A stretch of DNA of 64,000 nucleotides, from NCBI RefSeq assembly GCF_000425385.1, contig NZ_KE384358.1:379623-443622 (forward strand). The letters are read 5' to 3'. Shown piece after piece: positions 32,825 through 41,549 of the stretch; positions within the stretch are counted from its first letter, which is position 1; each line of letters begins with the position of its first letter. Source of the stretch: Pseudoduganella violaceinigra DSM 15887. Its GTDB lineage: Bacteria > Pseudomonadota > Gammaproteobacteria > Burkholderiales > Burkholderiaceae_D. The notes beneath the pieces are model-generated. The model was not told the origin of the DNA. It made no database searches and worked only from the letters and a program-made list of their open reading frames with translations. The position numbers and the translations under genes were made by a program.

Positions 32825-34027
32825 TTACAGAACCTTGGCGATGGCGTCAACTACCACATCAATATTCTTGGAATTCAATGCGGCGACGCAGATACGGCCG
32901 GTATCCACGGCGTAGATCGACTGTTCGCGCAGCTTGGCCACCTGCTCTTTGCTCAGGCCGGAGTAAGAGAACATGCCGACCTGCTCGCGCACGAAGTCGA
33001 AATCGTGGCCAGGGGCCTTGGCTTTCAGCTTCTGCACGAAGGCTTCGCGCATTTCCTTGATGCGCACGCGCATACCGGCCAGCTCGTCTTCCCACATCTG
33101 GCGCAGTTCCGGGGTCGCCAGGGCGGTTGCCACCACCTTGCCGCCGTGAACCGGCGGGTTGGAGTAGTTGGTGCGCACTACGCGCTTGAGCTGCGACAGC
33201 AGGCGGGCCGCTTCGTCGGCGGAGGACGCCACCACGCTCAGGGCGCCCACGCGCTCGCCGTACAGCGAGAAGGATTTGGAGAAGGAGTTCGACACCAGCA
33301 GCGCCACGCCGGTGGCGGCGAAGCGGCGCACCACGGCGCCATCTTCCGCGATGCCGGCGCCGAAGCCCTGGTAAGCCATGTCCAGGAACGGCACCAGGCC
33401 GCCGGCGACCACGGCCGCGATCACTTCATCCCACTGGGACTGGGTCAGGTCGGCGCCGGTCGGGTTATGGCAGCAGGCGTGCAGCACGACGATGGCGCCG
33501 CGCGGCATGGCTTTCAGCGCCGCCAGCATGCCTGGGAAGTCCACGCCGTGCGTGGCCTCGTCGTAGTAGGCGTAGTTGTGCACCTTGAACCCGGCGCTTT
33601 CGAACAGCGCACGATGGTTTTCCCAGCTTGGGTTGCTGATGTAGACATCGGAATCCGGCGCGAAACGCTTGAGGAAGTCGGCGCCGATCTTCAGCGCGCC
33701 GGTACCGCCCAGTGCCTGCACGGTCACCGCACGTTTCTCTTGAATTACGGCGCTGTCGGCACCAAATACCAGCTCTTGAACCGCCTTGTCGTACGCTGCC
33801 AGGCCTTCGATCGGCAGGTAGGTACGCGGGGCATGCTGCTCGATCAGGATCGCTTCCGCCTTTTCCACGCACTTCAGCAGCGGCACTTTGCCATTGTCGT
33901 CATAATAGACGCCTACGCCCAGGTTGATTTTCGCCGGGTTAGCGTCTGCATTAAAGGCTTCGGTGATGCCGAGGATCGGGTCGCGCGGGGCCATCTCGAT
34001 GGCGCTGAAAACGGAAGGGTTCGTCAT
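32825..34027 (-). CDS. tyrB: Aromatic/aspartate amino acid aminotransferase (class I, PLP)
   Basis: 400 aa from the ATG at 34027, where similarity to the family begins (MTNPSVFSAIEMAPRDPILG). Fold-type-I features are present: INLGVGVYYDDNGKVP, the substrate-carboxylate Asn in HACCHNPTGADLT, the Asp in PFLDMAYQGFG, and the PLP lysine in SNSFSKSFSLYGERVG. The enzyme transfers amino groups between 2-oxoglutarate and aspartate, tyrosine or phenylalanine; TyrB and AspC cannot be separated by sequence alone, so the symbol is provisional. It is divergent from uvrB and upstream of tRNA-Asn copy 3. Confidence 0.88.
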   Translation of the reverse strand: MTNPSVFSAIEMAPRDPILGITEAFNADANPAKINLGVGVYYDDNGKVPLLKCVEKAEAILIEQHAPRTYLPIEGLAAYDKAVQELVFGADSAVIQEKRAVTVQALGGTGALKIGADFLKRFAPDSDVYISNPSWENHRALFESAGFKVHNYAYYDEATHGVDFPGMLAALKAMPRGAIVVLHACCHNPTGADLTQSQWDEVIAAVVAGGLVPFLDMAYQGFGAGIAEDGAVVRRFAATGVALLVSNSFSKSFSLYGERVGALSVVASSADEAARLLSQLKRVVRTNYSNPPVHGGKVVATALATPELRQMWEDELAGMRVRIKEMREAFVQKLKAKAPGHDFDFVREQVGMFSYSGLSKEQVAKLREQSIYAVDTGRICVAALNSKNIDVVVDAIAKVL

Positions 34028-34137
34028 GATTAGATTATTAACGTTTGGGAGCGGGGCGAAGCGAAGGCAAGCCGGCACCCGAAGAAAATCCGGTCAGGGC
34101 CGCCGACAATCGCATATTCTATCAAAGGTCTGCACTC

Positions 34138-36204
34138 ATGTCTGAATCACCAACACCAGCTACCCCGGCAGCGGAAATCGTCACGTTCCCGGACTCGCCT
34201 TACCGCCTGCACCAGCCCTTTCCGCCGGCCGGCGACCAGCCGACCGCCATTGACGCGCTGTGCGAAGGCATCGGGGACGGCCTGTCCTTCCAGACCCTGC
34301 TCGGCGTGACTGGTTCCGGCAAGACCTACACCATGGCCAATGTAATTGCCCGCATGGGCCGCCCGGCCATCGTGTTCGCACCGAACAAGACGCTGGCGGC
34401 GCAGCTGTATTCCGAATTCCGTGAATTCTTCCCGGAAAACGCGGTCGAGTACTTCGTGTCCTACTACGATTACTACCAGCCGGAAGCCTATGTGCCGCAG
34501 CGCGACCTGTTCATTGAAAAGGACTCGTCAATCAACGAGCACATCGAGCAGATGCGCCTGTCCTGCACCAAGTCGCTGATGGAACGGCGCGACGTGGTGA
34601 TCGTGGCCACCGTCTCGGCCATCTACGGTATCGGCAATCCGAACGAATACCACCAGATGATCCTGACGCTGCGCGCCAAGGACCGCGTGTCGCAGCGCGA
34701 CATCATCGCGCGCCTGATCCAGATGCAGTACACGCGCAACGAGGTGGACTTCGGCCGCGGCACCTTCCGCGTACGCGGCGACACCATCGACATCTTCCCC
34801 GCCGAACATGCCGACCTGGCGGTGCGCCTGGAGATGTTCGACGACGAACTGGAATCGATCCAGCTGTTCGACCCGCTGACCGGCAAAGTCAAACAAAAGA
34901 TCCCGCGCTTTACCGTCTACCCGGGCTCGCACTACGTGACGCCGCGCGCCACCGTGCTGCGCGCCATCGAAACCATCAAGGAAGAGCTGCGCGAGCGCCT
35001 CGATTTCTTCCGCCGCGAGAGCAAGCTGGTGGAAGAGCAGCGCCTGGAACAGCGCACCCGCTTCGACCTGGAAATGATGTCCGAAGTGGGCTTCACCAAG
35101 GGCATTGAGAACTACTCGCGCCACCTGTCGGGCGCCCAGCCCGGCGAACCGCCGCCGACCCTGGTCGACTACCTGCCGCGCGACGCGCTGATGTTCCTCG
35201 ACGAATCGCACGTGCTGATCGGCCAGCTGTCGGCCATGTACAACGGCGACCGCTCGCGCAAGACCAACCTGGTCGATTACGGCTTCCGCCTGCCGTCCGC
35301 GCTGGATAACCGGCCGCTGAAGTTCGAGGAATTCGAAGCGAAGATGCGGCAGACGATTTTCGTCTCCGCCACGCCGGCCGACTACGAGAAGAAAACCGCC
35401 GGCGCCGTGGTCGAGCAGGTGGTGCGTCCGACCGGCCTGGTCGACCCGCTGGTGATCGTGCGCCCGGCGCGCACCCAGGTCGACGACCTGCTGGGCGAGA
35501 TCAACGACCGCGTCGAGAAAAACGAGCGCGTGCTGGTCACCACACTGACCAAGCGCATGGCGGAACAGCTCACCGAATATCTGGGCGACCACGGCATCAA
35601 AGTGCGCTACCTGCACAGCGACGTCGATACAGTGGAGCGCGTGGAAATCCTGCGCGACCTGCGTATCGGCACCTTCGACGTGCTGGTGGGAATCAACCTG
35701 CTGCGCGAGGGCCTGGACTTGCCGGAAGTGTCGCTGGTCGCGATCCTGGACGCGGACAAGGAAGGTTTCCTGCGCTCCGAGCGTTCGCTGATCCAGACCA
35801 TCGGCCGCGCGGCGCGTAACCTGAACGGCGTGGCACTGCTCTACGCCGACAATATCACCGACTCGATGAAGCGCGCGATCGACGAAACCGAACGGCGCCG
35901 GACCAAGCAGATGGCCTATAACGAGAAGATGGGCATCGTGCCGCGCGGGGTGAAGAAGATCATCAAGGACATGATCGACGGCGTCTACAGCGCCGCGGCA
36001 CGCGAGCAGCGCGAGGTGGCCGAGGAGGCGGCGAAGTACGAGGCCATGAGCGAGAAGCAGATCAGCAAGGAGATCAAGCGCCTTGAGAAGCTCATGCTTG
36101 ACCATGCCAAGAACCTGGAGTTCGAGAAGGCGGCGCAGGTGCGCGACCAGTTGCACCATCTCAAAGAGCAGCTGTTTGGGGCGCCGGGGGCGGATGCTCT
36201 GTAA
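34138..36204 (+). CDS. uvrB: UvrABC excinuclease subunit B
   Basis: 688 aa. Walker A GVTGSGKT, the beta-hairpin region YYDYYQPEAYVP, helicase motifs LDESHV and QTIGRAARN, and the C-terminal UVR domain (LEKLMLDHAKNLEFEKAAQ) that contacts UvrC are all present. UvrB receives damaged DNA from UvrA and verifies the lesion. The start at 34138 was chosen because the family N-terminus follows, with AAAGG 9 nt upstream; the frame stays open 31 codons further upstream. No LexA-type box was noticed in the 110-nt divergent region shared with the aminotransferase gene. Confidence 0.97.
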   Translation: MSESPTPATPAAEIVTFPDSPYRLHQPFPPAGDQPTAIDALCEGIGDGLSFQTLLGVTGSGKTYTMANVIARMGRPAIVFAPNKTLAAQLYSEFREFFPENAVEYFVSYYDYYQPEAYVPQRDLFIEKDSSINEHIEQMRLSCTKSLMERRDVVIVATVSAIYGIGNPNEYHQMILTLRAKDRVSQRDIIARLIQMQYTRNEVDFGRGTFRVRGDTIDIFPAEHADLAVRLEMFDDELESIQLFDPLTGKVKQKIPRFTVYPGSHYVTPRATVLRAIETIKEELRERLDFFRRESKLVEEQRLEQRTRFDLEMMSEVGFTKGIENYSRHLSGAQPGEPPPTLVDYLPRDALMFLDESHVLIGQLSAMYNGDRSRKTNLVDYGFRLPSALDNRPLKFEEFEAKMRQTIFVSATPADYEKKTAGAVVEQVVRPTGLVDPLVIVRPARTQVDDLLGEINDRVEKNERVLVTTLTKRMAEQLTEYLGDHGIKVRYLHSDVDTVERVEILRDLRIGTFDVLVGINLLREGLDLPEVSLVAILDADKEGFLRSERSLIQTIGRAARNLNGVALLYADNITDSMKRAIDETERRRTKQMAYNEKMGIVPRGVKKIIKDMIDGVYSAAAREQREVAEEAAKYEAMSEKQISKEIKRLEKLMLDHAKNLEFEKAAQVRDQLHHLKEQLFGAPGADAL

Positions 36205-36235
36205 AACCAGTAACGCTCGCGGGTGTTGGTTCGAG

Positions 36236-36264
36236 GCCTTTGATTTTCGACGAAAATCAAAGGC
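36236..36264. repeat. Perfect 29-nt palindrome downstream of uvrB
   Basis: GCCTTTGATTTTCG and CGAAAATCAAAGGC are exact 14-nt reverse complements separated by one base, 32 nt after the uvrB stop. Too tight for a normal hairpin loop and without a T run; it could be a cruciform, a protein site or part of a dispersed element. Confidence 0.85.
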
Positions 36265-36299
36265 GAACAACCGAAATCCGCGGCCGCTGGTCAGCCGGG

Positions 36300-36336
36300 C
36301 TCAGACCCTTGGGTCTGACCCCGCTTTACCGGTTTA
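36300..36336. repeat. REP-like dispersed palindrome, copy 1
   Basis: Core TCAGACCC TT GGGTCTGA (36301-36318), followed by CCCCGCTTTACCGGTTT. The same order of core plus TTTACCGGTTT tail occurs in reverse orientation at 39527-39571. The tail overlaps the stop codon of the peroxiredoxin gene. Confidence 0.8.
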
Positions 36337-36993
36337 AGAAGGCTGCTTCACAATCCGCAAATAAGGCTTAGGCGCCTTCCATCCGCCCGGGAACAAGGTC
36401 TTGGCATCATCATCGCTGACCGAACCGGCGATGATCACATCCTCCCCATCCTTCCAGTTCACCGGCGTCGCCACCTTATGCTTGGCAGTCAGCTGCATGG
36501 AATCCAGCACCCGCAGGATCTCGTCGAAATTGCGGCCGGTGGTCATCGGATAAGTCAGCATCAGCTTGATCTTCTTGTCCGGGCCAATGATGAACACCGA
36601 ACGCACGGTGGCATTGGTGGCGGCGGTGCGGCCATCCGACGAGCCCGGCTCCTCCGCCGGCAGCATGTTATACAGCTTGGCAACCTGCAGGTCCGTATCG
36701 CCGATCATCGGATATTTCACCGTCGCGCCCTGGGTCTCTTCGATATCGGTGGCCCACTTGCTGTGATTCTCGACCGGGTCGATCGACAGACCGATGATCT
36801 TGGTATTGCGCTTGGTGAACTCAGGCTCGATCTTGGCCATATAGCCCAGCTCAGTGGTGCAGACCGGCGTGAAGTCCTTCGGATGCGAGAACAGGACGGC
36901 CCACTGGTCGCCGATCCATTCGTGGAAATCGATGGTGCCCTTGGTCGTCTGGGCCTTGAAATTCGGTGCAGTATCGTTGATGCGCAGGGACAT
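36334..36993 (-). CDS. 1-Cys peroxiredoxin (Prx6/AhpC-TSA family)
   Basis: 219 aa. The peroxidatic Cys sits in the classical HPKDFTPVCTTELG. The long C-terminal arm (KVATPVNWKDGEDVII, LFPGGWKAPKPYLRIV) is that of the Prx6 subgroup. No second resolving Cys is visible, which fits the 1-Cys mechanism. It reduces hydrogen peroxide and organic hydroperoxides in the cytoplasm. The start is supported by AAGGAG 6-7 nt upstream. A nearly perfect 19-bp hairpin (37006-37047) ends right before this ribosome binding site and may affect its translation. Confidence 0.95.
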   Translation of the reverse strand: MSLRINDTAPNFKAQTTKGTIDFHEWIGDQWAVLFSHPKDFTPVCTTELGYMAKIEPEFTKRNTKIIGLSIDPVENHSKWATDIEETQGATVKYPMIGDTDLQVAKLYNMLPAEEPGSSDGRTAATNATVRSVFIIGPDKKIKLMLTYPMTTGRNFDEILRVLDSMQLTAKHKVATPVNWKDGEDVIIAGSVSDDDAKTLFPGGWKAPKPYLRIVKQPS

Positions 36994-37005
36994 GACAGCT
37001 CCTTA

Positions 37006-37047
37006 AATGATGGCATGGCGGGATCGTTATCCTGCCATGCCATCATT
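37006..37047 (-). other. Long hairpin directly upstream of peroxiredoxin ribosome binding site
   Basis: Two 19-nt arms (37006-37024 and 37029-37047) pair with a single G-U and a CGTT/AACG loop. On the minus strand the structure ends in TTT and is followed at once by AAGGAG and the peroxiredoxin ATG. It could terminate the zinc-ribbon gene, whose stop is 17 nt upstream, or act as a leader hairpin. Confidence 0.85.
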
Positions 37048-37063
37048 ATCAAAGCAATATGTT

Positions 37064-37378
37064 TTAGTCCAGGACTTGCCCCAGCAGCGAGAGGCCGCCG
37101 CCGAGCATGTCGATCACGTCCAGCCCCGTCGCCACGCCGTCAACGAAGTCCAGCGCTGGGCTGCCCTCCTCTTTCTGTTTCGGCGGGACGTACTGTGCCA
37201 GGCGCGCGCGGGAAGCTTCCATGCGCGCATGCACCGCATCGCGCTGCGCAATCGCCTCCGGCGCCAGGCGGGCTTCTTCCGGCACATCGGCGCCGCAGTA
37301 GAGACAGCGCGCCACACTGCGGTTCAACAATCCGCGCTTGCAGCCAACGCAGCGAAACTTCGGTTCAAGCTCTTTCAT
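37064..37378 (-). CDS. Small zinc-ribbon protein
   Basis: 104 aa. Two Cys pairs (CVGC and CLYC, residues about 10-30) form a zinc-ribbon-like knuckle. A charged, helical middle (EEARLAPEAIAQRDAVHARM) and a Gly/Leu-rich C-terminus (GLDVIDMLGGGLSLLG) follow. No signal peptide. Family not named. It lies between a TolB-like membrane-anchored protein gene (36 nt upstream) and the peroxiredoxin gene. Confidence 0.65.
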   Translation of the reverse strand: MKELEPKFRCVGCKRGLLNRSVARCLYCGADVPEEARLAPEAIAQRDAVHARMEASRARLAQYVPPKQKEEGSPALDFVDGVATGLDVIDMLGGGLSLLGQVLD

Positions 37379-37413
37379 TCATTATCCTTGCGATAGTCGA
37401 CCCGGGTGCGGAT

Positions 37414-38709
37414 TTACGCGCCGACCCTGTCATGCACCAGCACCGCCCCCACCAGGTCGCCCTGCGTCACCAGCGAGGAACGCCCCTGGGCATCGAGCGC
37501 GAACATGCCGCGCCCGTTGCTGTAGACGATGGTGCCGTTCGGCGTGATATCGAAGGAGCTGACATTGCTGGCGACCACGCTCTCGCCCCCGCTGCGCAGG
37601 CGGCGCACCAGCTGCCACGACGACGGCACCAGCGACGGAATGCCGCCAATGCTGGCTTCCTTGCGCAGTGCGCGTTCCGCATCGATGCGCTTGCCCTGCA
37701 GGACGATGTTCTTCAGGTCGGCCTGCAGCGGCATGCCGCCCGCGCCGGTCAAGGGCTTGCGGGAATACATCAGCGAGAAGAAGTTCAGGTAATGGAACAC
37801 CGCGCGCAGCAAGCGGAATGGGAAGAACAGCGTGTCGAGCACCACATTGCCGGCGTTGTATTGCGGCGGTTCGTACGGGCGGCGGATGAAGAACAGCGCG
37901 CCATCGGGCGCCACGCGCGGCGACAGGAAGTCGTAGCGGGGATCGTCCAGCACCGGCGTGATGCGGCCACTCTGCGTATTCAATTCCTGCAGCGTCACAT
38001 GGCCGATGCCTGCCCAGGCGCCATGCTGGTCGCGCGCGATGCCGGCCGACTGGTAGATCACCACGCTCTCATCGCCCGGCACCGCCGTCGGCGCCGAATC
38101 GATGGTGTCGCCGCCAGTCAGTTCGCGCAGCCCGTCGCCGGAAACGCTCATCGACGCGATGTGGCTGGCGCCGCCGCGCGACTGCATGGTGCAGTAAATG
38201 ACCTGGCCGGATGGCGACAAGTTCATGTCTTGCAATTGCAATAGCTGGCGATGCAGCAGGCGCTCTTCGTGGCCGCTGGCGATATCGTAGGAGAACAGGC
38301 CGCCCATGCCCTGGTCGGCCTGGAAGTACAGCAGCTTGCCTTCGCTGGTGAAACGGGCCGAGGAAATCAGGATGGGATCGGTGTCGCGTTCGAAGTCGCG
38401 GTAATTGCCCTGCGCCGCCACGCCGAAGGCCGTGCCCTTCTTCCAGGCGTTCTTTTCGCGGCTGCGCTCAGCGCGGTCCATCGCCTGCTGGGCGTAGGGG
38501 CTGGTAATTTCCTGCACCGCGCCATAGCCGCCCTGTACGAACAGTTTGCCGTTGGAGATCCAGCCGATGTGCACCGGCGGCGGATTGCCGCCCATGGCCT
38601 GGACCGGCGCCGGCCCTTGCGAGCCGGCCGGCTGCACATACTGGTTGGTCGATTTGTAGAACAGCACGACCAGCAGGACAACAATGCCCAATATGATCAA
38701 AACATGCAT
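37414..38709 (-). CDS. Membrane-anchored TolB/WD40-like propeller protein
   Basis: 431 aa. A single N-terminal membrane segment (LIILGIVVLLVVLFY, about 3-18) is followed by repeated beta-propeller blades with phrases like SSARFTSEGKLLYFQ, DMNLSPSGQVIYCTM and SPRVAPDGALFFIRR, as in TolB- or PD40-type propellers. A likely role is a periplasmic binding scaffold; no enzyme motif is seen. The downstream neighbour is the zinc-ribbon gene with a short gap, so they may be co-transcribed. Confidence 0.6.
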   Translation of the reverse strand: MHVLIILGIVVLLVVLFYKSTNQYVQPAGSQGPAPVQAMGGNPPPVHIGWISNGKLFVQGGYGAVQEITSPYAQQAMDRAERSREKNAWKKGTAFGVAAQGNYRDFERDTDPILISSARFTSEGKLLYFQADQGMGGLFSYDIASGHEERLLHRQLLQLQDMNLSPSGQVIYCTMQSRGGASHIASMSVSGDGLRELTGGDTIDSAPTAVPGDESVVIYQSAGIARDQHGAWAGIGHVTLQELNTQSGRITPVLDDPRYDFLSPRVAPDGALFFIRRPYEPPQYNAGNVVLDTLFFPFRLLRAVFHYLNFFSLMYSRKPLTGAGGMPLQADLKNIVLQGKRIDAERALRKEASIGGIPSLVPSSWQLVRRLRSGGESVVASNVSSFDITPNGTIVYSNGRGMFALDAQGRSSLVTQGDLVGAVLVHDRVGA

Positions 38710-38816
38710 GAATCACCTCAGTGAGGAGCCGCGGGCGCGGCAAATTCAACGATTATATTGCCATTGCCCGGCAGAAAAAGTCACGGAAAATCACGCGGCA
38801 GCCGCGCGCATCTGGC

Positions 38817-39413
38817 TTACAGCGTCTTGACGAACTCGCGAATGCCGCCCATCAGCATCTCGATCGACATGGCGGCCAGGATCAGGCCCATGAGGCGTTC
38901 GAAAGCCGTCATCACCTGCGAGCCGAGCACCTTCTGCAAGCGTTCCGCGCCGAGGAAGACGACCAGCCACACCACCACCACCGCCGCCAGCGCCGCCACG
39001 TGCACCAGCACTTCGCCGGTGCTCTCGCGCGAGAACAGCAGCACGGTCGCCAGCGCGGACGGACCGGCCAGGGCGGGAATGGCCAGCGGCACGATAAAGG
39101 GTTCGCCGCCTTCCTGCTTGCCCAGCACGCCGTCCGGGTGCGGGAACACCATGCGGATCGCGATCAGCAGCAGGATCACGCTGCCGGCAATGCGCAGCGA
39201 CGCTTCCGACAGGCTCAGGGCCTTGAGGAAGTGGCTGCCGAAGAACATGAACACCAGCAGCACCACGAAGGCGATCAGGCACTCGCGCACCACGATTTTC
39301 GGGCGGCGCTTGAGCGGCACCGGCTCCAGGGCGATGGCAAACAGGGGGACGTTGCCGAATGGGTCGGTCACCAGCAACAGGAGGATGAAGGTCTGGAAGA
39401 AATCTTGGGTCAT
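38817..39413 (-). CDS. MarC/YhgN-family inner-membrane protein
   Basis: 198 aa from the ATG at 39413, where the family N-terminus MTQDFFQTFILLLLVTDPFGNVP begins; the frame runs further upstream through a repeat element that is not coding. About six membrane segments are visible, with the MarC-type repeats (TDPFGNVPLF near the start and PAIPALAGPSALATV in the middle) suggesting an internal duplication. The molecular function of the family is unsettled; it is not itself a proven drug-resistance determinant. Confidence 0.85.
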   Translation of the reverse strand: MTQDFFQTFILLLLVTDPFGNVPLFAIALEPVPLKRRPKIVVRECLIAFVVLLVFMFFGSHFLKALSLSEASLRIAGSVILLLIAIRMVFPHPDGVLGKQEGGEPFIVPLAIPALAGPSALATVLLFSRESTGEVLVHVAALAAVVVVWLVVFLGAERLQKVLGSQVMTAFERLMGLILAAMSIEMLMGGIREFVKTL

Positions 39414-39526
39414 GAACGCGAGTTTACACCACTCGACGGTCCCGGCCCAGCTGTGGCGGATTGGGCACATGTTTGCCGTACGCCTGGCCAAGCCCTTCCC
39501 CAATGCTGCCCTGCTGGCGGCGCCGG

Positions 39527-39571
39527 CAAAAACCGGTAAACCAGGGTCGGACCCAAGGGTCTGACCCTGAT
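39527..39571. repeat. REP-like dispersed palindrome, copy 2
   Basis: CAGGGTCGGACCC AA GGGTCTGACCCTG (39542-39569) has 13-nt arms with one G-U and is preceded by AAACCGGTAAA, the mirror of the tail of copy 1 at 36300. It lies in the gap between the phosphoribosyltransferase and MarC genes. Confidence 0.8.
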
Positions 39572-39621
39572 GGGTAACGGCCGCGGATGCGGCTCGGGCG
39601 GGCAGCGGATCTGCCATGAAA

Positions 39622-39653
39622 AAAGGCGGAAGGGCTTGCGCCGTTCCGCCTTT
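39622..39653 (-). terminator. Intrinsic terminator of the purA-phosphoribosyltransferase unit
   Basis: AAAGGCGGAA / TTCCGCCTTT, a 10-bp stem with a GC-rich loop, ending in TTTTTT on the minus strand, 20 nt after the stop codon. Confidence 0.88.
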
Positions 39654-39672
39654 GCTGTGAAGCCGTGTGCGA

Positions 39673-40218
39673 TTACGCGCCGGTTTCGCCTTTCTTGATC
39701 CAGGCCGCCAGCTGGTGCGGGCGCAGGCCGTCGTAGTCTTCGAACGGCTGGTGGATCCATGGGTTGTGCGGCAGTTCTTCCATCTGGTAGTCCGGCTTGA
39801 ACGCCGAGCAGCCCTTGGTCCAGATCACGGCCGATTTCACCTCGGTCACGCCTTCGAAGTTGTCCTTCAGGTGCTTCATGACCTTGGTCAGGGTCACGCC
39901 GGAATCGGCCAGATCGTCGACCAGCAGGATCTTGCCCGACAGCGGGCCCTTGGTCATGGTCATGTACTTGGCGATATCCAGGTCGCCGCGCACGGTGCCC
40001 GCTTCTTCGCGGTAGGAGCTGGTCGACAGGATCGCCAGCGGCACGTCGAAGATGCGCGAGAACACGTCGCCCGGACGCACGCCGCCGCGCGCCAGGCACA
40101 GCACCATGTCGAACTTCCAGCCCGATTCATGGACCTTCAGCGCCAGGCGCTCGATCAGGCGGTGGTACTCATCCCAGGAAACCCACAGGTGCTTTTGGTC
40201 GGATACAGGGGTAGTCAT
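39673..40218 (-). CDS. Purine-type phosphoribosyltransferase
   Basis: 181 aa. The PRPP-binding loop ILLVDDLADSGVTL is present, with FDMVLCLARGGVRPG as the first active-site loop. The family contains hypoxanthine and xanthine-guanine phosphoribosyltransferases, which salvage bases to nucleotides; the exact base cannot be told from the sequence. It lies 15 nt downstream of purA and most likely belongs to the same transcript, which fits a purine-salvage role. Confidence 0.85.
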   Translation of the reverse strand: MTTPVSDQKHLWVSWDEYHRLIERLALKVHESGWKFDMVLCLARGGVRPGDVFSRIFDVPLAILSTSSYREEAGTVRGDLDIAKYMTMTKGPLSGKILLVDDLADSGVTLTKVMKHLKDNFEGVTEVKSAVIWTKGCSAFKPDYQMEELPHNPWIHQPFEDYDGLRPHQLAAWIKKGETGA

Positions 40219-40233
40219 GCTTCTTGTTCTTTC

Positions 40234-41544
40234 TTATGCAAATGGATGGCGCAGGACGATGGTCTCTTCACGGTCAGGGCCGGTGGAAACCATGTCGACC
40301 GGCACGCCGACCAGTTCTTCGATACGCTTGATGTAGGCGCGGGCGGTGGCCGGCAGCGCGTCCATCGACTTGGCGCCGACGGTGCTTTCGGTCCAGCCAG
40401 GCATCTCTTCGTAAATCGGCTCGCAGCGCGCCGCGTCTTCAGCGCCGACCGGGAAGATGTCGACCTTGCGGCCGTCGATCATGTAGCCGGTGCACAGCTT
40501 CAGGGTTTCCACGCCGTCCAGCACGTCCAGCTTGGTCAGGCACATGCCCGACACGCCGTTGATCTGGACCGAGCGGCGCAGCAGCGCTGCGTCGAACCAG
40601 CCGCAGCGACGGGCGCGGCCGGTCACCGTGCCGAACTCGTGGCCGACGGAGGACAGGTGGTGGCCGACGCCGGCATCGGTCGGCAGTTCGGACGGGAACG
40701 GACCGGAACCGACGCGGGTGGTGTAGGCCTTGGTGATGCCCAGGATGTAGTGCAGCATGCCAGGGCCGACGCCGGCGCCGGCGGCGGCGTTACCGGCCAC
40801 GCAGTTCGACGAGGTGACGAACGGATAGGTGCCGTGGTCGACGTCCAGCAGCGAGCCTTGCGCGCCTTCGAACAGCAGCGCGCCGCCCGCTTTGTGGGTC
40901 GCGTACAGGGCGGACGAAACGTCGGTCACCATCGGGCGCAGGCGCGGCACGTAGGCCAGCGCGTCGTCCAGGGTCTTCTGGTAGTCGATCTTCGGCGCCT
41001 TGAGGTAGTTTTCCAGGACGTAGTTGTGGTAGTCCAGGTTCTCTTTCAGCTTCTCGGCGAAACGCTCGGCGTTCAGCAGGTCGGCCACGCGGATGGCGCG
41101 GCGCGCCACCTTGTCTTCGTATGCAGGGCCGATGCCCTTGCCGGTGGTGCCGATCTTGGCGGCGCCGCGGGCCGCTTCACGGGCCGCGTCCAGTGCGGTG
41201 TGGTAAGGCAGGATGACCGGGCAAGCCTCGGAGATCTTCAGGCGCGAAGACACTTCCACGCCGGCCGCTTCCAGCTTGTCGATTTCACGCAGCACGTCCG
41301 GCACGGACAGCACCACGCCGTTACCGATGTAGCAAGCCACGCCTGGGCGCATGATGCCCGAAGGGATCAGCTGCAGGGCGGTCTTGACGCCGCCGATCAC
41401 GAGGGTGTGGCCCGCGTTGTGGCCGCCCTGGAAGCGCACCACGCCCTGGGCGTGTTCAGTCAGCCAGTCGACGATCTTGCCTTTGCCTTCATCGCCCCAC
41501 TGGGTGCCGATAACAACAACGTTCTTTGCAGTTTTGTTTGACAT
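40234..41544 (-). CDS. purA: Adenylosuccinate synthetase
   Basis: 436 aa. The P-loop GTQWGDEGKGK, the catalytic FQGGHNAGHT, and the conserved TGKGIGPAYEDKVAR identify PurA, which joins IMP and aspartate using GTP on the way to AMP. The ATG at 41544 was chosen; a GTG one codon upstream is possible. It follows hisZ by 5 nt, in the conserved order hflC-hisZ-purA. Confidence 0.97.
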   Translation of the reverse strand: MSNKTAKNVVVIGTQWGDEGKGKIVDWLTEHAQGVVRFQGGHNAGHTLVIGGVKTALQLIPSGIMRPGVACYIGNGVVLSVPDVLREIDKLEAAGVEVSSRLKISEACPVILPYHTALDAAREAARGAAKIGTTGKGIGPAYEDKVARRAIRVADLLNAERFAEKLKENLDYHNYVLENYLKAPKIDYQKTLDDALAYVPRLRPMVTDVSSALYATHKAGGALLFEGAQGSLLDVDHGTYPFVTSSNCVAGNAAAGAGVGPGMLHYILGITKAYTTRVGSGPFPSELPTDAGVGHHLSSVGHEFGTVTGRARRCGWFDAALLRRSVQINGVSGMCLTKLDVLDGVETLKLCTGYMIDGRKVDIFPVGAEDAARCEPIYEEMPGWTESTVGAKSMDALPATARAYIKRIEELVGVPVDMVSTGPDREETIVLRHPFA

Positions 41545-41549
41545 CACAA

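Noticed and set aside
34528..36270. Minus-strand open frame of 580 codons opposite uvrB
   Set aside because: uvrB is complete with all motifs; the opposite frame has no start signal or family.
41545..41547. GTG start for purA one codon before the ATG
   Set aside because: The ATG at 41544 gives the usual N-terminus; the GTG adds one residue and remains possible but less likely.
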